Of a DNA stretch of 64,000 nt, positions 40,938 through 49,815 are shown one piece after another. The notes beneath the pieces were generated by a model. That model searched no databases and had not been told where the DNA came from. It saw only the letters and a program-made list of their open reading frames with translations. The translations under genes were made by a program, and so were the position numbers. Every line of letters begins with the position of its first letter. The stretch's first letter is position 1. The stretch comes from Pontibacterium sp049603715 (GTDB lineage: Bacteria; Pseudomonadota; Gammaproteobacteria; Pseudomonadales; Balneatricaceae). Where the stretch lies: NCBI GenBank assembly GCA_049603715.1, contig JBMYSW010000006.1:96766-160765 (forward strand), given 5' to 3'.

Positions 40938-41575
40938 TAGCTCTGCTCCCTTTGCATCAAGCGCTCAGTAAGGCCTCGGCGAATATCGGCCTGCACCTGC
41001 TCCAAAGGCTGGCTGGCATCAATTACTAAAAAGCGCTGCGGCTCTTGTGCCACGCGTGCCAGATAGCCCTCACGCACGGCCTCAAAAAAAGACACCTTTT
41101 CTTTCTCGATACGGTCTGGCTCACCTCGGGCACTCATTCGCGCTAGGCCTACATCAACAGGTAAGTCGAGTAACAGTGTTAAGTCTGGGGTTAGACCTTG
41201 CTGAACCATCGTCTCAAGGCCACACACAGCCTCAGTACCCAAGCCTCGGCCCACACCTTGGTAAGCAAAGGTCGCATCGGTAAAACGGTCACTGACGACC
41301 ACACGCCCTGCGTCCAAGCTTGGGCGAATTTTTTGCTCAATATGCTGCGCGCGTGCGGCAAACATTAAAAGTAGTTCGGCCATGGGCGCAACGGGCTCAT
41401 CGGTGTCTTTGAGCAACAGTTCGCGAATAGACTCGGCATACGGCGTACCGCCGGGCTCACGTGTTAACACAGGCTCAATGCCCAATGACTGCAAAGTATC
41501 AGATACCACGCTCAAGCAGCTGGATTTGCCGGCGCCTTCGGTACCTTCTACTGTTATAAAAAATCCGGAATACAT
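40937..41575 (-). CDS. tmk: thymidylate kinase Tmk
   Basis: Phosphorylates dTMP to dTDP (212 aa). P-loop ITVEGTEGAGKSS, DR(Y/F) motif VVVSDRFTDATFAYQG, and LID region RMSARGEPDRIE. The LID-type arginines match the E. coli class. Overlaps holB by one base. Confidence 0.96.
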   Translation of the reverse strand: MYSGFFITVEGTEGAGKSSCLSVVSDTLQSLGIEPVLTREPGGTPYAESIRELLLKDTDEPVAPMAELLLMFAARAQHIEQKIRPSLDAGRVVVSDRFTDATFAYQGVGRGLGTEAVCGLETMVQQGLTPDLTLLLDLPVDVGLARMSARGEPDRIEKEKVSFFEAVREGYLARVAQEPQRFLVIDASQPLEQVQADIRRGLTERLMQREQS

Positions 41576-41609
41576 AAATACTTTCGTACCCTAATTTGTA
41601 ACCTGCTCG

Positions 41610-42638
41610 CTAAGGCGACGAGCGGTAGTTTTTGCTGCGCTTAAGCTGATATTCGCGCACCGCTTTATTGTGCTCTGCCAAAGTAGCCGAGAAATAGTGG
41701 CTACCGTCACCCTTGGCAACAAAGTACAGCGCCTTACCGTCTTTTGGGTTAAACGCCGCATTAATGGCCTCTCGCCCTACCATCGCAATCGGTGTAGGCG
41801 GCAACGCAGGAATTACATAGGTATTGTAAGGTGTCGCTGTACGTAAATCTTTGCGACGAATATTGCCTTTGTAGCTATCACCCATGCCGTAAATGACCGT
41901 AGGGTCAGTTTGCAGGCGCATCTTTTTCTCTAAACGTCGAACAAACACACCCGCAATTTCTGGACGCTCATCTGGACGACCCGTTTCCTTCTCAATAATC
42001 GACGCCATAATCAGTGCTTCGTAAGCTGACTTGTAAGGCAGCCCTTTTTGTCGCTCCTGCCACTGCTCGTCGAGGTAGCTAGCTAAAAGGCGGTTTGCAC
42101 GACGCAAAATATCCACGTCGTTTTCACCTTTGCGATAGCGATAGGTTTCGGCTAAAAACAGGCCTTCAGGGTGGCCTTGGTTGACTTTAAGCTCCGACAA
42201 AAGGCTTTGCTGAGCTTCAGGCGTCAGAGTGTGGTTGATGTTGGTTACCGTTTTGAGCTTCGCCAGTAACTCTTTAAAGGTCATACCCTCTACGATGGTC
42301 ACAGAGTACTCAACACGTTGATTCGAGATTAACAGCGACGCCACGTCGGTGGGTGTCAGTCCGGGCTCAAACGCCGCCTCACCGGCTTTTACACGCGTCG
42401 CAATACCTTCGAGACGGGCATACACCTTAAATAAATGCACATTACTCACTACCCCCTCGTCGACGAGGGTTTGAGTAATCTTGTTAAAGCTCATGCCCGG
42501 CTTGATATCCAGCACATAAGCTTGGGTATTTTGGTTGGGCGTGGTTAAAAACTGCTGGTAAATAAAATAACCGCCGGCGGCCACCGCAAGGCCAATCAGT
42601 GTAAATACAAAAACAATAATCAACAGCGCCTTTTTCAA
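41610..42638 (-). CDS. mltG: endolytic murein transglycosylase MltG
   Basis: Inner-membrane lytic transglycosylase (342 aa) that ends growing glycan strands. N-terminal membrane anchor (LLIIVFVFTLIGLAVAAGGY), LysM-like part, and YceG domain with catalytic Glu in ASIIEKETGRPDERP, followed by LQTDPTVIYG and TPYNTY...LPPTPI. Starts with TTG overlapping the pabC TGA (TTGA), with GGAG upstream; no better start is available. Confidence 0.95.
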   Translation of the reverse strand: MKKALLIIVFVFTLIGLAVAAGGYFIYQQFLTTPNQNTQAYVLDIKPGMSFNKITQTLVDEGVVSNVHLFKVYARLEGIATRVKAGEAAFEPGLTPTDVASLLISNQRVEYSVTIVEGMTFKELLAKLKTVTNINHTLTPEAQQSLLSELKVNQGHPEGLFLAETYRYRKGENDVDILRRANRLLASYLDEQWQERQKGLPYKSAYEALIMASIIEKETGRPDERPEIAGVFVRRLEKKMRLQTDPTVIYGMGDSYKGNIRRKDLRTATPYNTYVIPALPPTPIAMVGREAINAAFNPKDGKALYFVAKGDGSHYFSATLAEHNKAVREYQLKRSKNYRSSP

Positions 42639-43474
42639 CGCGAATACTCCTCAACTAAAAACTTTTGCGCAAGGCGCGCGAATGGGCCAATAGCAATGGG
42701 CTTATCACCCAACTGAGTGACAGGCCAGCAGCCATTAATGCTATTGGTTAAAAAGACCTCAGACGCATCGTCTAAATGATCAGCACTGAAATACCCTTCT
42801 TTGCAGATGTAACCTTGCGCCTCAAAAAAGCGAAGCAATACATCCCGCATCACCCCCTGAACACCACACAAGGATAGCTCTGGGGTATAAAGAACCTCAT
42901 CCTTAACCCAAAATACATTGCTCATAGTGGCTTCAATCACCCGCCCCTCAAAATCGCACACTAGACCTTCGTGAATATCAGGGCTTTGCCACTCATTGCG
43001 CGCTAAAACCTGCTCTAGGCGATTAAGGTGCTTTAAGCCCGCCAAGGCTGGGTTATGCCCCAATTGAGTAGAACACCAACGAAGATTAACACCCGCTTCA
43101 CCCAACGATTGTCGGCGAGACCAATCAGGTAATGCAGAGACATTGAGTATTCGTGTCGGCTTTGGGGACTCTGGTGCCAAATAACCCCGACCACCTACGC
43201 CACGGGTTAGCGTAAGTTTGGCCACATAGGCCAGCTTTGAGTCAAGGTCAGCGAGGGAAAGGGCTTGCGCCAGCTCAGCAAAGAGCTGGTTTACCGCCTC
43301 AGTAGGAAGGTTTAACCGCTGGGCTCCCAAACGCATACGCGCTTGGTGTTCAGCAACGTAGCGAGGGAGACCACCTACAATTAATAAGGTTTCAAATAGG
43401 CCATCGCCATAAGCCAAACCTCGGTCAGAGGATTGTACTTGGATCGATTCGGTGCCATTAACCCAGCTCAGCAT
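42635..43474 (-). CDS. pabC: aminodeoxychorismate lyase PabC
   Basis: PLP enzyme (279 aa, fold type IV) producing 4-aminobenzoate for folate. Landmarks: RGLAYGDGLFETL, LAYVAKLTLTRG with the PLP lysine (Lys in AKLTLTRG), EGLVCDFEGRVIEATMSNVFW and VFLTNSINGCWPV. Between fabF and mltG, a usual place. Confidence 0.93.
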   Translation of the reverse strand: MLSWVNGTESIQVQSSDRGLAYGDGLFETLLIVGGLPRYVAEHQARMRLGAQRLNLPTEAVNQLFAELAQALSLADLDSKLAYVAKLTLTRGVGGRGYLAPESPKPTRILNVSALPDWSRRQSLGEAGVNLRWCSTQLGHNPALAGLKHLNRLEQVLARNEWQSPDIHEGLVCDFEGRVIEATMSNVFWVKDEVLYTPELSLCGVQGVMRDVLLRFFEAQGYICKEGYFSADHLDDASEVFLTNSINGCWPVTQLGDKPIAIGPFARLAQKFLVEEYSR

Positions 43475-43476
43475 CT

Positions 43477-44715
43477 TTAAATAGCTTTAAAGATAAGCGA
43501 ACCGTTGGTGCCGCCAAAACCAAAGGAATTAGACAGAGCTACTTGAATGTCGGCTTCTTGCGGGGCGTTTGCGACATAGTTTAGGTCACAGCCATCCGAT
43601 GGGTTTTCTAGGTTAATAGTTGGCGGTGCAACGTTGTTGCGAATCGCCAAAATGCTAAAAATAGCTTCTACCGCACCGGCAGCACCAATTAAGTGGCCTG
43701 TCATCGATTTAGTAGAGCTCATACGCAGGTCATAAGCGTGCTGACCAAACACTTGTTTGGCCGCATTAGACTCAGCAATATCACCTGCTGGAGTCGATGT
43801 ACCATGGGCGTTAATGTAACCCACAGCCTCAGGTGCGAGCTGAGCGTCGTTTAGAGCGTTGGTCATTGCCAATGCGGCACCCTCGCCCGTCTCGGGCGGC
43901 GCGGTCATATGAAAGGCGTCGTCGCTCATACCAAAGCCAGCGAGCTCACAGTAAATCTTCGCACCGCGAGCCACCGCATGGTCATAGCTCTCAAGAATCA
44001 ACACACCTGCGCCATCGCCCAATACAAAACCATCACGATCTTTATCCCAAGGACGACTCGCTTGCTCTGGTGCATCGTTGCGGGTTGATAATGCACGTGC
44101 AGCCGCAAAACCCGCAATACCAATCGGGCTTGTGGCCATTTCGGTACCACCTGCGAGCATCACATCCGCATCACCGTATTGGATCATGCGCATGGCTTGG
44201 CCGATATTATGCGTACCTGAAGTACACGCCGTGCTGATGGCGATATTAGGGCCGCGTAGGCCGTACTTAATCGCCAAGTTGCCACCCACCATGTTAATGA
44301 TGCTACCCGGCACACAAAACGGCGATACGCGACGAGGGCCGCTTTTGTTTAATGTTGCACAGTTGGCTTCGATCATTGGCAGTCCGCCAATACCAGAACC
44401 AATGGCACAGCCAATGCGAGTTGCATTAGCGTCAGTAATCTCTAAGCCACTGTCTTGCAGTGCTTGTTCGGCAGCAACCATGCCATACTGGATAAAGGTA
44501 TCCATTTTGCGCGCATCTTTAGCGCTCATGAACTCTGTCACGTCAAAGTTTTTAACAGAAGCAGAAAACTGTGTTGCAAATGCAGAGGCATCAAACGCAG
44601 TGATCGGTGCCACCCCGCTTTTACCTGCTAATAAACTCTCCCAGCTGGCCTCTACCGAGTTACCTAAGGGCGTTAACATTCCCAATCCAGTCACTACAAC
44701 GCGCTTACGTGACAT
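43477..44715 (-). CDS. fabF: beta-ketoacyl-ACP synthase II FabF
   Basis: Condensing enzyme (412 aa) of fatty-acid elongation. Catalytic Cys in STACTSGTHNIGQ, His residues in NAHGTSTPAGD and SMTGHLIGAAGAVEA, Lys in SSTKSMTG, and C-terminal NSFGFGGTNGSL. ATG 44715 with GGAGAGG upstream; a TTG four codons earlier is unlikely. Separated from acpP by an attenuator hairpin. Confidence 0.97.
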   Translation of the reverse strand: MSRKRVVVTGLGMLTPLGNSVEASWESLLAGKSGVAPITAFDASAFATQFSASVKNFDVTEFMSAKDARKMDTFIQYGMVAAEQALQDSGLEITDANATRIGCAIGSGIGGLPMIEANCATLNKSGPRRVSPFCVPGSIINMVGGNLAIKYGLRGPNIAISTACTSGTHNIGQAMRMIQYGDADVMLAGGTEMATSPIGIAGFAAARALSTRNDAPEQASRPWDKDRDGFVLGDGAGVLILESYDHAVARGAKIYCELAGFGMSDDAFHMTAPPETGEGAALAMTNALNDAQLAPEAVGYINAHGTSTPAGDIAESNAAKQVFGQHAYDLRMSSTKSMTGHLIGAAGAVEAIFSILAIRNNVAPPTINLENPSDGCDLNYVANAPQEADIQVALSNSFGFGGTNGSLIFKAI

Positions 44716-44743
44716 ATGCCTCTCCAAAATTTGCTACCTAAAA

Positions 44744-44780
44744 CAAGAAAAGCCGCACTACTCTCATAGATGCGGCTTTT
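44744..44780 (-). terminator. attenuator between acpP and fabF
   Basis: AAAAGCCGCA pairs perfectly with TGCGGCTTTT on the minus strand (10 bp, 13-base loop). It would let acpP be made in excess over fabF. Confidence 0.8.
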
Positions 44781-44800
44781 CAAAAGACCAATAATGCGAA

Positions 44801-45034
44801 TTATTGGTTTTTGTTGACGTAATCAATTGCCAACTGAACAGTAGTGATCGCTTCCGCTTCTTCGTCAGGGATCTCAGTTTCGAATTCTTCTTCGAGAGCC
44901 ATTACCAGCTCAACAGTGTCCAAAGAATCTGCACCTAGATCTTCTACGAATGATGCACTGTTTACAACAGCTTCTGCTTTAACACCCAACTGTTCAGCGA
45001 TAATTTTTTTTACGCGCTCTTCGATGTTGCTCAT
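44801..45034 (-). CDS. acpP: acyl carrier protein AcpP
   Basis: ACP (77 aa) carrying acyl chains on phosphopantetheine attached to Ser in GADSLDTVELVMALEEEF. Start MSNIEERVKKIIAEQLGV is standard. Strongly acidic. Between fabG and fabF. Confidence 0.98.
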   Translation of the reverse strand: MSNIEERVKKIIAEQLGVKAEAVVNSASFVEDLGADSLDTVELVMALEEEFETEIPDEEAEAITTVQLAIDYVNKNQ

Positions 45035-45193
45035 AACTCTTCCTATTATTTATCCATTCCATCACATAAAAGATTATGGTCTGGATTTAGTTGAACCAAA
45101 ACCCGAAATGAATCTCGGCTTTAATTTTTAGTTATTAACTGTCGCCCATTATCAACAATTTACGGAAAAAAACAATTCCTTCGTTGATAAGGT

Positions 45194-45937
45194 TTACGAC
45201 ATGTACATACCACCATTGACATGAATCGTTTCGCCAGTGACATAAGCACCGCCGTCAGAGGCCAAAAACGCAACAACAGATGCGATTTCTTCCGGCTGAC
45301 CTAAACGATTCATAGGAATTTGCGATTGTAACTTTTCTTTGTGCTCGTCGGCCAGACCACTGGTCATATCAGTGTCGATAAAGCCAGGCGCCACACAGTT
45401 GACTGCAATATTACGCGAACCAACTTCACGTGCAAGTGCGCGTGTAAAGCCTTCCATGCCCGACTTAGCCGCAGCATAGTTTGCTTGGCCAGCGTTACCC
45501 ATAGAGGCAACTACCGAGCTCACGCTGATGATACGACCCCAACGGGCTTTTGTCATGCCACGTAGACAGCCTTTCACCAAGCGGAAAACCGAGTTCAGGT
45601 TGGTGTTTAACACCGAATCCCACTCGTCGTCTTTCATGCGCATCATGATGTTGTCGCGGGTGATACCTGCGTTGTTCACAAGAATCTCGATCACACCGTA
45701 GTCAGCTTGGATTTTAGCAAGCACTTCGCTTACTGAGTCAGCTGATGCAACATCTAGCACTAGGCCAGTGCCTTTAATACCTTGCTCTTCAAGGTACGCA
45801 GAAATGGTTTCTGCGCCTTTTTCACTTGTAGCCGTTCCTACCACTACAACACCTTGTTGACCAAGTGCAGAGGCTATCGCTTTACCAATACCACGCGTAG
45901 CACCTGTAACAAGAGCAACCTTGCCTTCAATACTCAT
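45194..45937 (-). CDS. fabG: 3-oxoacyl-ACP reductase FabG
   Basis: NADPH-dependent SDR (247 aa). GATRGIGKAIA cofactor motif, NNAGITRDN, catalytic Ser in SVVASMG and YAAAK. C-terminal VNGGMYM. In the fab operon after fabD. Confidence 0.97.
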   Translation of the reverse strand: MSIEGKVALVTGATRGIGKAIASALGQQGVVVVGTATSEKGAETISAYLEEQGIKGTGLVLDVASADSVSEVLAKIQADYGVIEILVNNAGITRDNIMMRMKDDEWDSVLNTNLNSVFRLVKGCLRGMTKARWGRIISVSSVVASMGNAGQANYAAAKSGMEGFTRALAREVGSRNIAVNCVAPGFIDTDMTSGLADEHKEKLQSQIPMNRLGQPEEIASVVAFLASDGGAYVTGETIHVNGGMYMS

Positions 45938-45965
45938 AAAATAACCCTTTGAGGATATCTAGTTT

Positions 45966-46895
45966 TTAACTCAATGCTTTTTCGAGGCCAGCTGCATCGC
46001 TAATTGCGGCAACAGCCAATGTACGCTGAATCTTTTTATTTAATCCAGACAATACTTTACCCGGCCCACACTCAACCGTTGTATCAATTCCCTCTTCCAA
46101 CATAAGTTGAACTGAGCGGGTCCATAATACAGGGCTGTAGAGCTGAGCCAATAGGTTTTCTTTCAATTCTTGCGGGTCAGACACTTTTTTTGCCGTTACG
46201 TTTTGAATAACAGGCAATTCAGGTGCTTTAACTTCAACTGAATCTAAAACTTGCGCCAGCTTATCGGCAGCAGGCTTCATCAAAGCACAGTGCGAAGGCA
46301 CACTCACAGGCAGTGGAATCGCACGCTTAGCGCCCGCTTCTTTACATTCGATAATGGCACGTTCAACCGCTGCCGCTTCGCCTGCAATCACGATTTGACC
46401 TGGGCAGTTGTAGTTAACGGGCGATACCACGTCGCCTTGTGCTGCACGTTCACACGCTGCTTCTACATCTGCGTCGTCTAAACCGAGGATCGCCGCCATA
46501 GCACCCGCGCCTGCAGGCACCGCTTCTTGCATGTACTCGCCACGCAAGCGAACAAGATTTACCGCGTCTTTAAAACCAAGTGCGCCAGCACAAACCAAAG
46601 CGGTATACTCACCCAAACTGTGGCCTGCAACAACGGCTGGCTTTTCGCCACCCTTTTCTTGCCACAAACGCCACAAAGCAACACCTGCTGTCAAAAGCGC
46701 TGGCTGAGTTTTATCAGTTTGGTTTAGGGTTTCGCTAGGGCCGTTTAGTACCAACTCCCATAGGTCATAACCCAACACTTCAGACGCTTCTGCAAAGGTC
46801 GCCTCAATCACAGGTGAAGTTTGAGCTAGCTCAGACAACATACCAACAGACTGAGAGCCTTGCCCTGGAAATACAAATGCCAAATTCTGCGACAT
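45966..46895 (-). CDS. fabD: malonyl-CoA:ACP transacylase FabD
   Basis: Loads malonyl onto ACP (309 aa). FPGQGSQSVGM start, catalytic Ser in GHSLGEYTALV, Arg in LRGEYMQEA, His in SVPSHCALM. Preceded by a 187-bp gap after plsX, where fabH would lie in E. coli; the gap has no gene but may carry a promoter. Confidence 0.97.
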   Translation of the reverse strand: MSQNLAFVFPGQGSQSVGMLSELAQTSPVIEATFAEASEVLGYDLWELVLNGPSETLNQTDKTQPALLTAGVALWRLWQEKGGEKPAVVAGHSLGEYTALVCAGALGFKDAVNLVRLRGEYMQEAVPAGAGAMAAILGLDDADVEAACERAAQGDVVSPVNYNCPGQIVIAGEAAAVERAIIECKEAGAKRAIPLPVSVPSHCALMKPAADKLAQVLDSVEVKAPELPVIQNVTAKKVSDPQELKENLLAQLYSPVLWTRSVQLMLEEGIDTTVECGPGKVLSGLNKKIQRTLAVAAISDAAGLEKALS

Positions 46896-47082
46896 AGGTT
46901 CCTCAACAATAATATCTATTCAACTAACGCTATACATTAAAAGCGCTTATTTCCGAGAGCGTAACGCTTTGCGTTTTTAAAACGCTATCCTCTCAGCGAA
47001 TAAGCAAACGAACATTAAGATAACTTAAGCCCGTAAAACTGACGTGCTAGTTTACAGTATTCAAAGGGAAATTAAACATTCT

Positions 47083-48102
47083 CTAACGGTTAACCAGCTT
47101 TTCGGCCAGTTGACGCTTAATCAATGCAGGCACATCCTTCTCGGCCTCAGCCATCGCCTGCTCAATCGCAAAGCCAAAACAGGCTTTGGTTGCACTGCCA
47201 TGACTTTTAACCACACTGCCGTTTAAGCCCAACAAGCTTGCGCCGTTACGTCGGGTCGGATCTAACTGAGTCGCAATACGCATTAACAAGGGGCGAGCCA
47301 AAACACCCACCATGCGCCCCCATATAGAGCGACTAAACTCTTGTTTAACCCGTTTGTAGATCAAACGCGCTAACCCCTCACTGCTTTTAAGTGCAATGTT
47401 TCCGACAAAGCCGTCACATACAATCACATCCACAGCGCCACCAAAAACATCATCGCCTTCAATAAAGCCGATGTAGTTTAGGCCCGACTGAGACAACAAC
47501 CCTGCGGCCTCTTTAACCGACTCTGTACCCTTAATTTCTTCTTGTCCGATATTTAAAAGGCCAATGCGTGGCGAGTTTAACCCATCCACCGCTTCTGCGA
47601 GCACAGACCCCATGACCGCAAACTGCAGCAAATTGTGAGCACTGGTATCCACATTGGCACCCAAGTCCAGCATATAACTGTGGCTCTTAAAGGTAGGTAT
47701 CGGTGAGATTAAAGCGGGTCGATCAATGCCCGGCAGCATTTTAAGGATTTTACGCCCAAGCACCATCAGCGCACCGGTATTACCGGCACTCACACAGGCG
47801 CTAACCTGCCCTTCGGCTACCAACTCAAGCGCCTTGGACATGCTAGTTTCGCCACGATTACGCAAAACAGACGAGGGTTTTTCTTCCATACCGATAACAC
47901 CATCGACGTGTACAACTTCGATGCGGTTTGCGATGTCGGAATTAAGCGGCGTTAAAAACGGAGAAATAGAGGGAGTGTGACCAACAAGACTGATGGTCAA
48001 ATGAGGGTGTTTTTCTAGCGCAGCAATAGAGGCTGCTACTGTAACACGGGGACCGAAGTCCCCGCCCATTGCATCAACTGCAATACTACAGAAACGGGAC
48101 AA
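47083..48102 (-). CDS. plsX: phosphate acyltransferase PlsX
   Basis: Makes acyl-phosphate from acyl-ACP for phospholipid synthesis (339 aa). Motifs AVDAMGGDFGPR, ACVSAGNTGALMVLG, LDLGANVD, VCDGFVGNIALK and GASLLGLNG. Starts with TTG (S-R-F-C follows): no ATG or GTG lies between the rpmF stop and the conserved AMGGD motif. plsX of E. coli also has a non-ATG start by my recollection. Confidence 0.95.
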   Translation of the reverse strand: MSRFCSIAVDAMGGDFGPRVTVAASIAALEKHPHLTISLVGHTPSISPFLTPLNSDIANRIEVVHVDGVIGMEEKPSSVLRNRGETSMSKALELVAEGQVSACVSAGNTGALMVLGRKILKMLPGIDRPALISPIPTFKSHSYMLDLGANVDTSAHNLLQFAVMGSVLAEAVDGLNSPRIGLLNIGQEEIKGTESVKEAAGLLSQSGLNYIGFIEGDDVFGGAVDVIVCDGFVGNIALKSSEGLARLIYKRVKQEFSRSIWGRMVGVLARPLLMRIATQLDPTRRNGASLLGLNGSVVKSHGSATKACFGFAIEQAMAEAEKDVPALIKRQLAEKLVNR

Positions 48103-48104
48103 TA

Positions 48105-48293
48105 TTACTCGTCGCCTTCCTGAGCAGATGCTACAACTTGCTTACCACGGTAAAAACCGTCTGCACTTACGTGGTGACGACGGTGAGTTTCGCCTGTAGT
48201 AGCGTCAACAGAAAGTGTTGGGCCATTTAGCGCATCGTGTGAGCGACGCATATCGCGCTTTGAGCGAGACTTTTTGCTCTTTTGTACTGCCAT
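48105..48293 (-). CDS. rpmF: 50S ribosomal protein L32
   Basis: Ribosomal protein of 62 aa: MAVQKSKKSRSKRDMRRSHD, then ETHRRHHVSADGFYRG. The zinc-binding cysteines of some L32 forms are absent, as is usual in this class. Between yceD and plsX, the conserved order. Confidence 0.97.
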   Translation of the reverse strand: MAVQKSKKSRSKRDMRRSHDALNGPTLSVDATTGETHRRHHVSADGFYRGKQVVASAQEGDE

Positions 48294-48306
48294 TGTTAAG
48301 TAACTC

Positions 48307-48825
48307 CTACTTTGAAGTCTTGTTGGCTTTTAACTCAGCCAACACACTGAAAGGGTTCGGTTTAGTTTCCTGCGCTGCCTCTATTTTACCATAAGAGGTT
48401 TCTACACTGCAGTCGTCGTGGTAAGCAAACGGTGGCAGGCTTAAGAGCAAGTCTTCTTCTAGCACTTCTACCAAGCTTACATCCTCTTCTTCAAGAGGAA
48501 GGGGATCATACTTACGCGGCAAGTTTTTAACATGCTCATCGGTCAGTGTGATCGCCAAGTTCAACTCTGCATGCACTTCAACCTCTACGGGTTCAAGGCA
48601 ACGCTGACAAGTCATAAATACGTGACCCGCTGCATTCCCGGTAACAATTCGGAGCTTTTGCTCGTCTACCGAGAACATTAGCTCAGCATCAACCCCGCCT
48701 CTAGAATCACATAGAAGCGAACGCAAACGCGGCATTTGCTCAGCCTCAACGTGCCCTTTAATTGTCACGTTGCGATCGGCTAGCTTACGAGGGTCAACTC
48801 TTTTCGGTAATGGGTCATACGACAT
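48307..48825 (-). CDS. yceD: YceD/DUF177 family, 23S rRNA accumulation protein
   Basis: Protein of 172 aa in the DUF177 family, linked to 23S rRNA and L32 levels. CQRCL metal-like pair in the middle, then LTDEHVKNLPRKYDPLPLEEEDVSLVEVLEEDLLLSLP in two pieces is the recognisable C-terminal region. Adjacent to rpmF as nearly everywhere. Confidence 0.92.
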   Translation of the reverse strand: MSYDPLPKRVDPRKLADRNVTIKGHVEAEQMPRLRSLLCDSRGGVDAELMFSVDEQKLRIVTGNAAGHVFMTCQRCLEPVEVEVHAELNLAITLTDEHVKNLPRKYDPLPLEEEDVSLVEVLEEDLLLSLPPFAYHDDCSVETSYGKIEAAQETKPNPFSVLAELKANKTSK

Positions 48826-49085
48826 AAGCGCGCAATTCTAGGGCCGAGTTGCCTTTCTGTCAAAGCTAAATTCAGTAATAAGGCACAAAAAACAGCTTAT
48901 TTCTTAAATTAACGAGCAAACCTTCTAAAAACCGCTTAAATGCTAAGCAAACCGCGATCTTAGCGGTAAAACCAAGGCTGTCTATCCCTACCCAAAACAC
49001 CTTAAACAGCGCCGCAATCAGCCATTATTTAGGTACACTTTTGCGATAGAATAGCACCAATTCAACTACAGCTGGCAACATCATC

Positions 49086-49685
49086 ATGGCCCTACCCAAC
49101 ATCACCCTAGCCTCTGGTTCGCGATACCGCCTGAGCCTAGCATCAAAGCTCATCCCAAATATCAAACCCATTGCGCCCGATATCGACGAAACCCCTCTCG
49201 TCGGCGAAACGCCCGAAGCACTGGTAGCACGCCTCGCCTACCAAAAGGCCACTGCCGCGGCACAACAAGGCACCGATGGTTTGTTTATCGGCTCCGACCA
49301 AGTGGCCATTATTAATGGCGAGCCCCTAAGCAAACCCGGAAACTTTGACAAAGCGTTTGAGCAGCTAAGTTACAGTTCAGGTAAAACTGTGCGGTTTTTA
49401 ACCTCACTGTGCTTGTACAACAGCGTCACAAAGCAGCACCAAGACAGTGTCGAAACCTTTGACGTGTGTTTTAACACCTTAACTGATGAGTTGATCACGC
49501 TTTACCTAAAAGCCGAAACCCCTTACGACTGCGCAGGCAGCTTTAAGTGTGAAGGCTTAGGCATCACCTTGTTTAAAAAGCTCAGTGGCGACGACCCTAA
49601 TACCCTCATTGGCCTACCACTCATTCGGCTAACAGAGTTTTTACGCAACGAAGGCATAGAGCCATTGGCACTACATACGCGCTAA
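49086..49685 (+). CDS. Maf-family nucleoside triphosphate pyrophosphatase (YceF type)
   Basis: Protein of 199 aa hydrolysing modified NTPs such as 7-methyl-GTP. ASGSRYRLSLASKL replaces the usual SGSPRR start, as in YceF forms. Further: ETPEALVARLAYQKA, IGSDQVAIINGEPLSKP and YDCAGSFKCEGLG. It is encoded on the opposite strand to the fab cluster, although pseudomonads keep it in line between sppA and yceD; a local inversion is implied. Confidence 0.9.
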   Translation: MALPNITLASGSRYRLSLASKLIPNIKPIAPDIDETPLVGETPEALVARLAYQKATAAAQQGTDGLFIGSDQVAIINGEPLSKPGNFDKAFEQLSYSSGKTVRFLTSLCLYNSVTKQHQDSVETFDVCFNTLTDELITLYLKAETPYDCAGSFKCEGLGITLFKKLSGDDPNTLIGLPLIRLTEFLRNEGIEPLALHTR

Positions 49686-49740
49686 CCACTTCAACTCGGA
49701 CACCAAGCCGCTCTTATTATAAGCGGCTTACCCACGTACA

Positions 49741-49781
49741 AAAACGCCCAAGCAGCGCAAAACCTACTTGGGCGTTTTTAC
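49741..49781 (+). terminator. bidirectional terminator between maf and sppA-like genes
   Basis: AAAACGCCCAAG-loop-CTTGGGCGTTTTTA on plus and the same stem with TTTTTG on minus; a second GCCGCT/AGCGGC hairpin at about 49710-49728 precedes it. Confidence 0.88.
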
Positions 49782-49815
49782 GATTACAGAGCCCAAGGCT
49801 CCGCTTAGACGCAAA

